NCBI GenBank assembly: GCA_027923505.1
Contig: BROI01000020.1
Location: 1 to 64,000, forward strand
Source of the DNA: Mayamaea pseudoterrestris
Taxonomy: Eukaryota; Bacillariophyta; Bacillariophyceae; Sellaphorales; Sellaphoraceae
DNA: 64,000 bases
Reading direction: 5' to 3'
In this document: piece by piece, positions 14,431 through 27,870 of the stretch
Position numbering within the stretch: the stretch's first letter is position 1
Layout: the number at the start of each line of letters is the position of its first letter
The notes under the pieces: generated by a model
The model's database searches: none
The model's input: only the letters and a program-made list of their open reading frames with translations
Told to the model about the DNA's origin: nothing
Position numbers and translations under genes: made by a program

Positions 14431-17240
14431 TGGGGCGTTTGACAGGTCAGAATCGACAACTTGTGGTGTTGGCCATACCCACCGTGGAGGCCGTACCCAT
14501 GGTGTCAGCCTCCAGGCAGTCCTTTTTGCACCATTTGAGACTATGCACCTGTCAATGGCATACCCTGGACATGTTTGGCCTGACTCATTGGGTATTTGGG
14601 TGGCCAGGGCATGGGGCGTTTGACAGGTCAGAATCGACAACTTGTGGTGTTGGCCATACCCACCGTGGAGGCCGTACCCATGGTGTCAGCCTCCAGGCAG
14701 TCCTTTTTGCACCATTTGAGACTCTGCACCTGTCAATGGCATACCCTGGACATGTTTGGCCTGACTCATTGGGTATTTGGGTGGCCAGGGCATGGGGCGT
14801 TTGACAGGTCAGAATCGACAACTTGTGGTGTTGGCCATACCCACCGTGGAGGCCGTACCCATGGTGTCAGCCTCCAGGCAGTCCTTTTTGCACCATTTGA
14901 GACTCTGCACCTGTCAATGGCATACCCTGGACATGTTTGGCCTGACTCATTGGGTATTTGGGTGGCCAGGGCATGGGGCGTTTGACAGGTCAGAATCGAC
15001 AACTTGTGGTGTTGGCCATACCCACCGTGGAGGCCGTACCCATGGTGTCAGCCTCCAGGCAGTCCTTTTTGCACCATTTGAGACTCTGCACCTGTCAATG
15101 GCATACCCTGGACATGTTTGGCCTGACTCATTGGGTATTTGGGTGGCCAGGGCATGGGGCGTTTGACAGGTCAGAATCGACAACTTGTGGTGTTGGCCAT
15201 ACCCACCGTGGAGGCCGTACCCATGGTGTCAGCCTCCAGGCAGTCCTTTTTGCACCATTTGAGACTCTGCACCTGTCAATGGCATACCCTGGACATGTTT
15301 GGCCTGACTCATTGGGTATTTGGGTGGCCAGGGCATGGGGCGTTTGACAGGTCAGAATCGACAACTTGTGGTGTTGGCCATACCCACCGTGGAGGCCGTA
15401 CCCATGGTGTCAGCCTCCAGGCAGTCCTTTTTGCACCATTTGAGACTCTGCACCTGTCAATGGCATACCCTGGACATGTTTGGCCTGACTCATTGGGTAT
15501 TTGGGTGGCCAGGGCATGGGGCGTTTGACAGGTCAGAATCGACAACTTGTGGTGTTGGCCATACCCACCGTGGAGGCCGTACCCATGGTGTCAGCCTCCA
15601 GGCAGTCCTTTTTGCACCATTTGAGACTCTGCACCTGTCAATGGCATACCCTGGACATGTTTGGCCTGACTCATTGGGTATTTGGGTGGCCAGGGCATGG
15701 GGCGTTTGACAGGTCAGAATCGACAACTTGTGGTGTTGGCCATACCCACCGTGGAGGCCGTACCCATGGTGTCAGCCTCCAGGCAGTCCTTTTTGCACCA
15801 TTTGAGACTCTGCACCTGTCAATGGCATACCCTGGACATGTTTGGCCTGACTCATTGGGTATTTGGGTGGCCAGGGCATGGGGCGTTTGACAGGTCAGAA
15901 TCGACAACTTGTGGTGTTGGCCATACCCACCGTGGAGGCCGTACCCATGGTGTCAGCCTCCAGGCAGTCCTTTTTGCACCATTTGAGACTCTGCACCTGT
16001 CAATGGCATACCCTGGACATGTTTGGCCTGACTCATTGGGTATTTGGGTGGCCAGGGCATGGGGCGTTTGACAGGTCAGAATCGACAACTTGTGGTGTTG
16101 GCCATACCCACCGTGGAGGCCGTACCCATGGTGTCAGCCTCCAGGCAGTCCTTTTTGCACCATTTGAGACTCTGCACCTGTCAATGGCATACCCTGGACA
16201 TGTTTGGCCTGACTCATTGGGTATTTGGGTGGCCAGGGCATGGGGCGTTTGACAGGTCAGAATCGACAACTTGTGGTGTTGGCCATACCCACCGTGGAGG
16301 CCGTACCCATGGTGTCAGCCTCCAGGCAGTCCTTTTGCACCATTTGAGACTCTGCACCTGTCAATGGCATACCCTGGACATGTTTGGCCTGACTCATTGG
16401 GTATTTGGGTGGCCAGGGCATGGGGCGTTTGACAGGTCAGAATCGACAACTTGTGGTGTTGGCCATACCCACCGTGGAGGCCGTACCCATGGTGTCAGCC
16501 TCCAGGCAGTCCTTTTTGCACCATTTGAGACTCTGCACCTGTCAATGGCATACCCTGGACATGTTTGGCCTGACTCATTGGGTATTTGGGTGGCCAGGGC
16601 ATGGGGCGTTTGACAGGTCAGAATCGACAACTTGTGGTGTTGGCCATACCCACCGTGGAGGCCGTACCCATGGTGTCAGCCTCCAGGCAGTCCTTTTGCA
16701 CCATTTGAGACTCTGCACCTGTCAATGGCATACCCTGGACATGTTTGGCCTGACTCATTGGGTATTTGGGTGGCCAGGGCATGGGGCGTTTGACAGGTCA
16801 GAATCGACAACTTGTGGTGTTGGCCATACCCACCGTGGAGGCCGTACCCATGGTGTCAGCCTCCAGGCAGTCCTTTTTGCACCATTTGAGACTCTGCACC
16901 TGTCAATGGCATACCCTGGACATGTTTGGCCTGACTCATTGGGTATTTGGGTGGCCAGGGCATGGGGGCGTTTGACAGGTCAGAATCGACAACTTGTGGT
17001 GTTGGCCATACCCACCGTGGAGGCCGTACCCATGGTGTCAGCCTCCAGGCAGTCCTTTTTGCACCATTTGAGACTCTGCACCTGTCAATGGCATACCCTG
17101 GACATGTTTGGCCTGACTCATTGGGTATTTGGGTGGCCAGGGCATGGGGCGTTTGACAGGTCAGAATCGACAACTTGTGGTGTTGGCCATACCCACCGTG
17201 GAGGCCGTACCCATGGTGTCAGCCTCCAGGCAGTCCTTTT

Positions 17241-20200
17241 GCACCATTTGAACTCTGCACCTGTCATGGCATACCCTGGACATTTTGCCTACTCATGGTT
17301 TTGGGTGGCCATGGCATGGGGCGTTTGACAAGTCAGAATCGACAACTTGTGGTGTTGGCCATACCCACCTGGAGGTACCTGTTCAGCCTCCAGGCAGTCC
17401 TTTTTCACCATTTGAGACTCTACACCTGTCAATGGCATGTCAGCCTCCAGGCAGTCCTTTTGCACCATGAGACTCTGCACCTGTTCGCTACCCTGAGACA
17501 TGTTGGCCTGACTCATTGGGTATTTGGTGGCCAGAGGCATGAGGCGTTGACAGGTCAGAATGTCGACAACTTTGTGGTGTTGGCCCATACCCACCGTGGT
17601 GTTCCCATGGTGTCAGCCTCCAGCATCCTTTTACCATTTGAGACTCTGCCTGTCAATGGCATACCCTGGACATGTTTGGCCTGACTCATTGGTATTTGGT
17701 GGCCGGTACTTGACCTTTGTTTGTGCCCATACCCACGTGGGGCTACCGTTCTCGAACTTGATCCTTTTCACCAATGAGACTCTACTTGTACCCTGAATGT
17801 TTTTCTCACTTGGATATGTGGCCATTTGCGACATCAAATGACATTGTACTACACCCACCGTGGAGCCTACCCATTCGCCTCCGAACTCCTTTTCACCTTT
17901 TCAGGACTGCATGCACCTGTCAATGACCCTGGACATGTTTAGCCTGACTCTTATTTGGTGTGCCACATTCAGAATCGACAACTTGTGGTGTTGGCCATAC
18001 ACCCGTGGAGCGCTACCTTCTTAGTCCACATCCTTTTTTACACCATTGAGACTCTACACCTGTCAATAGCATACCTGTTTGACTGACTCATTGTTTTGTT
18101 GGGGATCTTTGACATCAACAGCAACTTGTGGTGTTGTAGCCATGACTACGTTGTCACCTCAGCAATCTTTGCACCATGAGACTCTCACCCCCTGGACACT
18201 GAAACTCCGATTATTTGGGTCCCGGTGTCAGTTGACGAAACAGTACTTGTGGTGTTGGCCAGCGTGTGCAAGGTGTTTTAATCACGCACCATTGGAGCTC
18301 TCTCTGAACCTCTCTAATCAAGCACCTAGACATGTTGCTGACCTCTCTTCAGTTGGGTACCCAGGCATGGGGTTTGACAGTCATCTGAAACTTGGTGTTG
18401 GCGCACCCCACCGTGGAGACCGTACATGGTATTCTGCCTCTAGCTGTCCTTTTTTCACCATTTGAGACTATACCTGTCGTGGCATACCCTGGACATGTTT
18501 GGCCTGACTCATTGGGTATCGGGATGGCCTGGGCATAAGCGTTTGAAATAGAATCGACAACTTGTGGTGTTGGCCATACCCTCGTGGGGCCGTACCCATG
18601 GTGTCAACCTCCAGACAGTCCTTTTTGCACATTTGAGACTCTGCCTGTCATTGGCATACCCTGACATGTTTTGCTGATCTCATTGGGTAACTGGGTGGCG
18701 AGAACTCAGAATCGACCAACTTGTGGTGTTGGCCCATACCACGTTAAGCCGTACCATGGTGTCAGCCTCCGTCCTTTTTGCCTGCGAGACTATCCTACTT
18801 GGCATACCCTGAACATTTTGGCCTGTCTCATTGGGTATTTGGGTGGCCAGGCATGGCGTTTGACAGGTCAGAATCGACCTTTGTGCCATACCCGGGACCC
18901 AGTTCCCTCAGAACGTCCCTTTTTTTTTGAGACTCTACTGTCAATGGCATCACCCTGAATTTTGGCCTGACTGTAATGTGCCAGACGTAGAATTCGACTT
19001 GTGGTGTTGGCCCTACCCACGTGGTACTTCACTTCACCATGGACTCACCTGTGTTGGCATACCCTGGACATATTTGGCCTGTCATTGGGTATTTGGGTGC
19101 CAGCATCGTTGTTGTAGAATCGACAACTTGTGGTGTTGACCATACCCACGTGGATTCCAGGTGTCAGCCTCCGGCGTCCTTTTGCACCATTTGAGACTCT
19201 GCACCTGTCGTGCATACCCTGGAATTTTGGCCTGACTTCGGGTATTTGGGTGGCCAGGCCATGGGCGTTTGACGTCAGAATCGACAACTTGGTGGTGTTG
19301 GCCCTACCCACCGTGGAGGCCGTACACCAGTGTCACCTCAAACAGTCCTTTTTGCACCATTTGAGACTATGCCTGTCAATGCATACCCTGACATGTTTGG
19401 CCTGACTCATTTATTTGGTGGCCAGCATGGGCTTTGACATCGAGCTTGTGGTGTTGGCCATACCCACCGTGGAGGCCGCCAGTCAGCCTCAGAGCAGTCC
19501 TTTTTTGCACCATTTGAACTCTGCGACCTGTCAATGCATACCCTGGACATGTTTGGCTGACTCATCGTATTTGGGTGGCCAGGCATGGGGCGTTTGACGG
19601 GTCAGAATCGACAACTTGTGTTTGGCCAACCCGGAGTACCCCCGCGTCCTTTTCCTGGACCGCTGCCTTTTTTTGGTGGCCCATGTTTGACAAAATCGAC
19701 AACTTGTGTGTTCGCGCACCACCAGAGTACCCTGTGTCAGCCTCCAGGCGTCCTTTTGCACCATTTGAGACTCTGCACCTGTCAATGGCAACCCTGGACA
19801 TGTTTGGCTACTCTTGGTTTTGGGTGGCCGGGCTGCTTTGACGGTCATCGACAACTTGTGGTGTTGGCCTACCCTCCGTGGAGCTACCTGGTTCAACCTC
19901 CATCCTTTTTGCACCATTTGAACTATCACCTGTCAGTCCCTGGACATGTTTGGCCTGACTCTTCCTGGGTATTTGGGTGGCCAGGGCATGGGTTTGACAT
20001 CAGAATCGACAACGTTTGGCCATACCCACCGTGGAGGCGTACATGGTGTCACCTCAGGATCCTTTTTGCACCATTTGAGACTCTGCACCTGTCAATGGCA
20101 TGCCCTGGACATTTTGCCTGACTCATTGGGTATTTGGGTGCCCCATTTGACAGTCAATGACAACTTGTGGTGTTGGCCATACCCGTGGAGCTCTACCTCA

Positions 20201-23200
20201 GGCAGTCCTTTTTGCACCATTTGAGACTCTGCACCTGTCAATGGCATACCCTGGACATGTTTGGCCTGACTCATTGGGTATTTTGGTGGCCAGGGCATGG
20301 GGCGTTTGACAGGTCAGAATCGACAACTTGTGGTGTTGCCATACACCGTGGAGGCCGTGCCATGTCAGCCTCGCAGTCCTTTTGCACCATTTGAGACTCT
20401 GCACCTTCAATGGCATACCCTGGACATTTTGGCCTGACTTTGGGTATTTGGGTGGCCAGGGCATGGGGCGTTTGACAGGTCAGAATCGACAACTTGTGGT
20501 GTTGGCCATACCCACCTGGTCCCTGTCAGCCTCCAGGCAGTCCTTTTTGCACCATTTGAAACTCTGCACCTGTCAATGGCATACCCTGGACATGTTTGCC
20601 TGACTCATTGGGTGGTGGCCGGCATTTTGACATAGAATCGACAACTTGTGGTGTTCCACCCCCCGTGGAGCCATACCCATTGTGCTCCTCCTTTTTGCAC
20701 CATGACTCTGCACCTGTAATCGGCAACCCTGGACATGTTTTGCCTGACTCTTCGTATTTGGGTGGCCAGGGCAGGGCGTTTGACAGTCAAATCGACAACT
20801 TGTGGTGTTGGCCAACCGTGGAGGCCGTACCATGTGTAGCCAGCCTCCAGGCAGTCCTTTTGCACCATTTGAGACTCTGCACCTGTCAATGGCATCCCTG
20901 GACATTTTGGCCTGACTCTGGGTATTTGGGTGGCCAGGGCATGGGGCGTTTGACAGGTCAGAATCGACAACTTGTGGTGTTGGCCGTACCCACCGTGGAC
21001 CGTGCCCATGGTGTCAGCTCAGGCAGTCTTTTGCACCATTTGAGACTCTGCACCTGTCAATGGCATACCCTGGACATGTTTGGCCTGACTCATTGGGTAT
21101 TTGGGTGGCCAGGGCATGGGGCGTTTGACAAGTCAGAATCGACAACTTGTGGTGTTGGCCATACCCACCGTGGAGGCCGTACCCATGGTGTCAGCCTCCA
21201 GGCAGTCCTTTTGCACATTGAGACTTGCACCTGTCAATGGCATACCCTGGACATGTTTGCCTGACTCTTGGGTATTTGGGTGGCGGGCATGGGGCGTTTG
21301 ACAGTCAGAATCGACAACTTGTGGTGTTGGCCATACCCCGTGAGGCCGTACCTGGTGTCAGCCTCGGCAGTCCTTTTTGCACCATTTGAGACTCTGCACC
21401 TGTCAATGGCATACCCTGGACATGTTTGGCCTGACTCATTGGGTTTTTGGTGGCCAGCATGGGGCTTTGACAGTCAGAATCGGCAACTTGTGGTGTTGGC
21501 CATACCCACCGTGGAGCCTCCCGTGGTGTCAGCCTCCAGGCAGTCCTTTTGCACCATTTGAACTCTGCACCTGTCAATGCATACCCTGGACATGTTTGGC
21601 CTGACTCATCGGGTATTTGGGTGGCCAGGCAGGGGCGTTTGACAGGAGAATCGCAACTTGTGGTGTTGGCCATACCCACGTGGGCCGTACCCTGTCAGCC
21701 TCAGGCAGTCCTTTTGCACCATTTGAGACTCTGCACCTGTCAATGGCATACCCTGGACATGTTTGGCCTGACTCATTGGGTATTTGGGTGGCCAGGGCAT
21801 GGGGCGTTTGACAAGTCAGAATCGACAACTTGTGGTGTTGGCCATACCCACCGTGGAGGCGTACCCATGGTGTCAGCCTCCAGGCAGTCCTTTTTGCACC
21901 ATTTGAGACTCTGCACCTGTCAATGGCATACCCTGGACATGTTTGGCCTGACTCATTGGGTATTTGGGTGGCCAGGGCATGGGGCGTTTGACAGGTCAGA
22001 ATCGACAACTTGTGGTGTTGGCCATACCACCGTGGAGGCGTACCCGGTGTCAGCCTCGCGTCCTTTTTGCACCATTTGAGACTCTGCACCTGATAATGGC
22101 ATACCCTGGACATGTTTGGCCTGACTCATTGGGTATTTGGGTGGCCAGGGCATGGGGCGTTTGACAGGTCAGAATCGACAACTTGTGGTGTTGGCCATAC
22201 CCACCGTGGAGGCCGTACCCATGGTGTCAGCCTCCAGGAAGTCCTTATTGCACCATTTGAGACTCTGCACCTGTCAATGGCATACCCTGGACATAATTGG
22301 CCTGACTCATTGGGTATTTGGGTGGCCAGGGCATGGGGTGTTTGACAGGTCAAAATCGACAACTTGTGGTGTTGGCCATACCCACCGTGGAGGCCGTACC
22401 CATGGTGTCACCTCCAGGCAGTCTTTTTGCACCATTTGAGACTCTGCACCTGTCAATGGCATACCCTGGACATGTTTGGCCTGACTCTTTGGGTATTTGG
22501 GTGGCCAGGGCATGGGGCGTTTGACAGGTCAGAATCGACAACTTGTGGTGTTGGCCATACCCACCATGGAGGCCGTACCCATGGTGTCAGCCTCCAGGCA
22601 GTCCTTTTTGCACCATTTGAGACTATGCACCTGTCAATGGCATATGACTCATTGGGTATTTGGGTGGCCGGGGCATGGGGCGTTTGACAGGTCAGAATCG
22701 ACAACTTGCGGTGTTGGCCATACCCACCGTGGAGGCCGTACCCATGGTGTCAGCCTCCAGGCAGTCCTTTTTGCACCATTTGAGCATCTGCACCTGTCAA
22801 TGGCATACCCTGGACATGTTTGGCCTGACTCATTGGGTATTTGGGTGGCCAGGGCATGGGGCGTTTGACAGGTCAGAATCGACAACTTGTGGTGTTGGCC
22901 ATACCCACCGTGGAGGCCGTACCCATGGTGTCAGCCACCATTTGAGACTCTGCACCTGTCAATGGCATACCCTGGACATGTTTGGCCTGACTCATTGGGT
23001 ATTTGGGTGGCCAGGGCATGGGGCGTTTGACAGGTCAGAATCGACAACTTGTGGTGTTGGCCATACCCACCGTGGGGCCGTACCCATGGTGTCAGCCTCC
23101 AGGCAGTCCTTTTTGCACCATTTGAGACTCTGCACCTGTCAATGGCATACCCTGGACATGTTTGGCCTGACTCATTGGGTATTTGGGTGGCCAGGGCATG

Positions 23201-26200
23201 GGCGTTTGACAGGTCAGAATCGACAACTTGTGGTGTTGGCCACACCCACCGTGGAGGCCGTACCCGGGTCCGCCTCGGTCTTTTTGCACCATTTGAGACT
23301 CTGCACCTGTCAATGCATCCCTGGACTTTTGGCCTGACTCATGGGTATTTGGGTGGCCAGGGCATGGGGCGTTTGACAGGTCAGAATCGACAACTTGTGG
23401 TGTTGGCCATACCCACCGTGGAGGCCGTACCCATGGTGTCAGCCTCCAGGCAGTCCTTTTTGCACCATTTGAGACTCTGCACCTGTCAATGGCATACCCT
23501 GGACATGTTTGGCCTGACTCATTGGGTATTTGGGTGGCCAGGGCATGGGGCGTTTGACAGGTCAGAATCGACAACTTGTGGTGTTGGCCATACCCACCGT
23601 GGAGGCCGTACCCATGTTGAGCCTCAGGCAGTCCTTTTGCACCATTGAGACTCTGCACCTGTAATCATCTGGACATTTGGCCTGACTCATTGGGTATTTG
23701 GTGGCCCAGGGCATGGGGCGTTTGACTTCCTTTGGGTTGGCCATACCACCCCGTGGAGCCTACCCATGGTGTCGCCTCGCAGTCCTTTTTGCACCATTTG
23801 AGACTCTGCACCTGTCAATGGCATACCCTGGACATGTTTGGCCTGACTCATTGGGTATTTGGGTGGCCAGGGCATGGGGCGTTTGACAGGTCAGAATCGA
23901 CAACTTGTGGTGTTGGCCTTACCCACCGTGGAGGTGTACCAGTGGTGTCAGCCTCCAGGCAGTCCTTTTTGCACCATTTGAGACTCTGCACCTGTCAATG
24001 GCATCCCCTGGACATGTTTGGCCTGACTCATTGGGTATTTGGGTGGCCAGGGCATGGGGCGTTTGACAGGTCAGAATCGACAACTTGTGGTGTTGGCCAT
24101 ACCCACCGTGGAGGCCGTACCCATGGTGTCAGCCTCCAGGCAGTCCTTTTTGCACCATTTGAGACTCTGCACCTGTCATGGCATACCCTGGACATGTTTG
24201 GCCTGACTCATTGGGTATTTGGGTGGCCAGGGCATGGGGGCGTTTGACAGGTCAGACGACAACTTGTGGTGTTGGCCATACCCACCGTGGGCCATGGTGT
24301 CAGCCTCAGCAGTCCGTTTTGCACCATTTGAGACTATGCACCTGTCAATGGCATACCCTGGACATGTTTGGCCTGACTCATTGGGTATTTGGGTGGCCAG
24401 GGCATGGGGCGTTTGACAGGTCAGAATCGACACTTGTGGTGTTGGCCATACCCACCGTGGAGGCCGTACCCAGTGTCACCTCCAGCAGTCCTTTTTGCAC
24501 CATTTGAGACTCTGCACCTGTCAATGGCATACCCTGGACATGTTTGGCCTGACTCATTGGGTATTTGGGTGGCCAGGGCATGTGGTGTTTGACAATCAGA
24601 ATCGACAACTTGTGGTGTTGGCCATACCCACCGTGGAGGCCGTACCCATGGTGTCAGCCTCCAGGCAGTCCTTTTTGCACCATTTGAGACTCTGCACCTG
24701 TCAATGGCATACCCTGGACATGTTTGGCCTGACTCATTGGGTATTTGGGTGGCCGGGGCATGGGGCGTTTGACAGGTCAGAATCGACAACTTGTGGTGTT
24801 GCCCATACCCACCGTGGAGGCCGTACCCATGTGTCAGCCTCCAGCAGTCCCTTTTGCACCATTTGAGACTGCTGCACCTTCAATCAACCCTGGAATGTTT
24901 TGCCTGACTTTGGGTATTTGGGTGGCCAGGGCATGGGCGTTTGACAGGTGAATCGACAACTTGTGGTGTTGGCCAACCCACCGTGGCGTGTACCTGGTGT
25001 CACCTGAGCAGTCCTTTTTGCACCATTTGAGACTCTGCACCTGTCAATGGCATACCCTGGACATGTTTGGCCTGACTCATTGGGTATTTGGGTGGCCAGG
25101 GCATGGGGCGTTTGACAGGTCAGAATCGACAACTTGTGGTGTTGGCCATACCCACCGTGGAGGCCGTACCCATGGTGTCAGCAGGCAGTCCTTTTTGCAC
25201 CATTTGAGACTATGCACCTGTCAATGGCATACCCTGGACATGTTTGGCCTGACTCATTGGGTATTTGGGTGGCCAGGGCATGGGGCGTTTGACAGGTCAG
25301 AATCGACAACTTGTGGTGTTGGCCATACCCACCGTGGAGGCCGTACCCATGGTGTCAGCCTCCAGGCAGTCCTTTTTGCACCATTTGAGACTATGCACCT
25401 GTCAATGGCATACCCTGGACATGTTTGGCCTGACTCATTGGGTATTTGGGTGGCCAGGGCATGGGGCGTTTGACAGGTCAGAATCGACAACTTGTGGTGT
25501 TGGCCATACCCACCGTGGAGGCCGTACCCATGGTGTCAGCCTTCCAGGCAATCCTTGTTGCACCATTTGAGACTCTGCACCTGTCAATGGCATACCCTGG
25601 ACATGTTTGGCCTGACTCATTGGGTATTTGGGTGGCCAGGGCATGGGGCGTTTGACAGGTCAGAATCGACAACTTGTGGTGTTGGCCATACCCACCGTGG
25701 AGGCCGTACCAGTGGTGTCAGCCTCCAGGCAGTCCTTTTTGCACCATTTGAGACTCTGCACCTGTCAATGGCATACCCTGGACATGTTTTGCCTGACTCA
25801 TTGGGTATTTGGGTGGCCAGGGCATGGGGCGTTTGACAGGTCAGAATCTACAACTTGTGGTGTTGGACATACCCACTGTGGAAGCCGTACCCATGGTGTC
25901 AGCCTCCAGGCAGTCTTTTTTGCACTCTGCACCTGTCAATGGCATACCCTGGACATGTTTGGCCTGACTTATTGGGTATTTGGGTGACCAGGGCATGGGG
26001 CATTTGACAGGTCAGAATCGACAACTTGTGGTGTTGGCCATACCCACCGTGGAGGCCGTACCCATGGTGTCAGCCTCCAGGCAGTCCTTTTTGCACCATT
26101 TGAGACTCTGCACCTGTCAATGGCATACCCTGGACATGTTTGGCCTGACTCATTGGGTATTTGGGTGGCCAGGGCATGGGGCATTTGACAGGTCAGAATC

Positions 26201-27870
26201 GACAACTTGTGGTGTTGGCCATACCCACCGTGGAGGCCGTACCCATGGTGTCAGCCTCCAGGCAGTCCTTTTTGCACCATTTGAGACTCTGCACCTGTCA
26301 ATGGCATACCCTGGACATGTTTTGCCTGACTCATTGGGTATTTGGGTGGCCAGGGCATGGGGCGTTTGACAGATCAGAATCGACAACTTGTGGTGTTGGC
26401 CATACCCACCGTGGAGGCTGTACCCATGGTGTGTCAGCCTCCAGGCAGTCCTTTTGCACCATTTGAGACTCTGCACTTGTCAATGGCATACCCTGGACAT
26501 GTTTGGCCTGACTCATTGGGTATTTGGGTGGCCAGGGCATGGGGCGTTTGACAGGTCAGAATCGACTACTTGTGGTGTTGGCCATACCCACCGTGGAGGC
26601 CGTACCCATGGTGTCAGCCTCCAGGCAGTCATTTTTGCACCATTTGAGACTCTGCACCTGTCAATGGCATACCCTGGACATGTTTGGCTTGACTCATTGG
26701 GTATTTGGGTGGCCAGGGCATGGGGCGTTGACAGGGCAGAATCAGCAACTTGTGGTGTTGGCCATACCGGGGAGGCCGTGCCACCCATGGTGTCAGCCTC
26801 CAGAAGTCCTTTTTTCAATTTAGAGACTCTGCACCTGTCAATGGCATACCCTGGACATCTTAGTGACTCATTGGGTATTTGAGTGGCCAGGGCATGGGGC
26901 GTTTGACAGGGAAGAATCGACAACGTGTGGTGTTGGCCATACCCACCGCGGAGGGTACCCCCTTGGTGTCAGCCTCCGGCAATCCTTGTTGCACCATTTG
27001 AGACTGCATCCTGTCAATGGCATACCCTGGACATGTTTGGCCTGATCATTGGGTATGCTTGGGTGGCCAGGGCATGGGGCGTTTGACAGGACAGAATCGA
27101 CAACTTGTGGTGGCCATACCACAGTGGAGGCCGTCACCCATGTTTTCAGCCTCAGGCGATCTTTGCACCATTTTGAGACTCTGCCTGTCAATGGCCTACC
27201 CTGGACATGTTTTGCCTGACTCATTGTTTTGGGTGTAGGGCATGGGGCGTTTGACAGGGAAGAATCTGCAACTTGTGGTGTTGGCCATACCCAAGTGGAA
27301 GCGTACCCATAGGTGTCAACCTCAGGCAGTCCTTTTGCAACATTTGAGACCATGCACCTTTCAATGGCATACCTGGACATGTTTCCTGACTCATGTATTT
27401 GGGTGGCCAGGGCATGGGGGGCGTTTTGACAGGAATCTGCAACTTGCAGTTACGTATTGCTCACCATTTGAGACTATGCACCTGTCAATGGCATACCCTG
27501 GACTGTTTGGCCTGACTCATTGGGTTTGGGTGGCCAGGGCATGCGTTTGACAGATCCAGAATCTGAAGCAACTTGTGGTGTTGGCCATACCCACGTGAAA
27601 CCGTACCCATGGTGTCAGCCTCAGCAGTCCTTTCACCATTTGAGGACTCTGCACCTGTCAATGGCATACCCTGGACATTTGCCTGACTCATTGGAGTATT
27701 TGGGTGGCCAGCATGGCTTTGACGGAGTCAGAATCGACACTTGTGTGTTGGCCAACCGTGGAGCCGTACCCCATGGTGTCACCTCAGCAGTCCTTTTTGC
27801 ACCATTTGAGACTATGCACCTGTCAATGGCATACCCTGGACATGTTTGGCCTGACTCATCGGGTATTTGG
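17241..27870. repeat. Satellite zone B: ragged, indel-rich units
   Basis: Same unit as on both sides, but most copies carry several small lesions. These are mainly 1- to 10-base deletions (for example gtcatggc for gtcaatggc, and gaactctg for gagactctg), with fewer substitutions. The worst stretch is about 17,700-19,200, where units are barely alignable. Stretches near 21,720-22,400, 23,340-23,600 and 25,020-26,550 are almost intact. The mix of nearly perfect and badly deleted units, flanked on both sides by homogeneous array, is unusual: natural satellites usually decay at the edges. It may be real old sequence or poorly corrected long-read consensus. Confidence 0.9.

Larger units (their letters stand above)
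1..17240. repeat. Satellite zone A: homogenised units
   Basis: About 95 near-identical units. Differences are a small set of recurring alleles: C or A in gactctgcacc/gactatgcacc, gtaccc or gttccc, tgtttggcc or tgttttgcc, T5 or T4 or TTTTC before gcacc, and cccaccgtgg or cccacagtgg. Zone A contains a 4,987-bp tandem duplication (separate entries), a unit with an internal 13-bp deletion near 14,421, and one extra G at about 16,966. From 10,221 to about 16,000 variation is almost nil. Such homogeneity implies recent amplification or gene conversion, or collapse and expansion during assembly. Confidence 0.95.
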
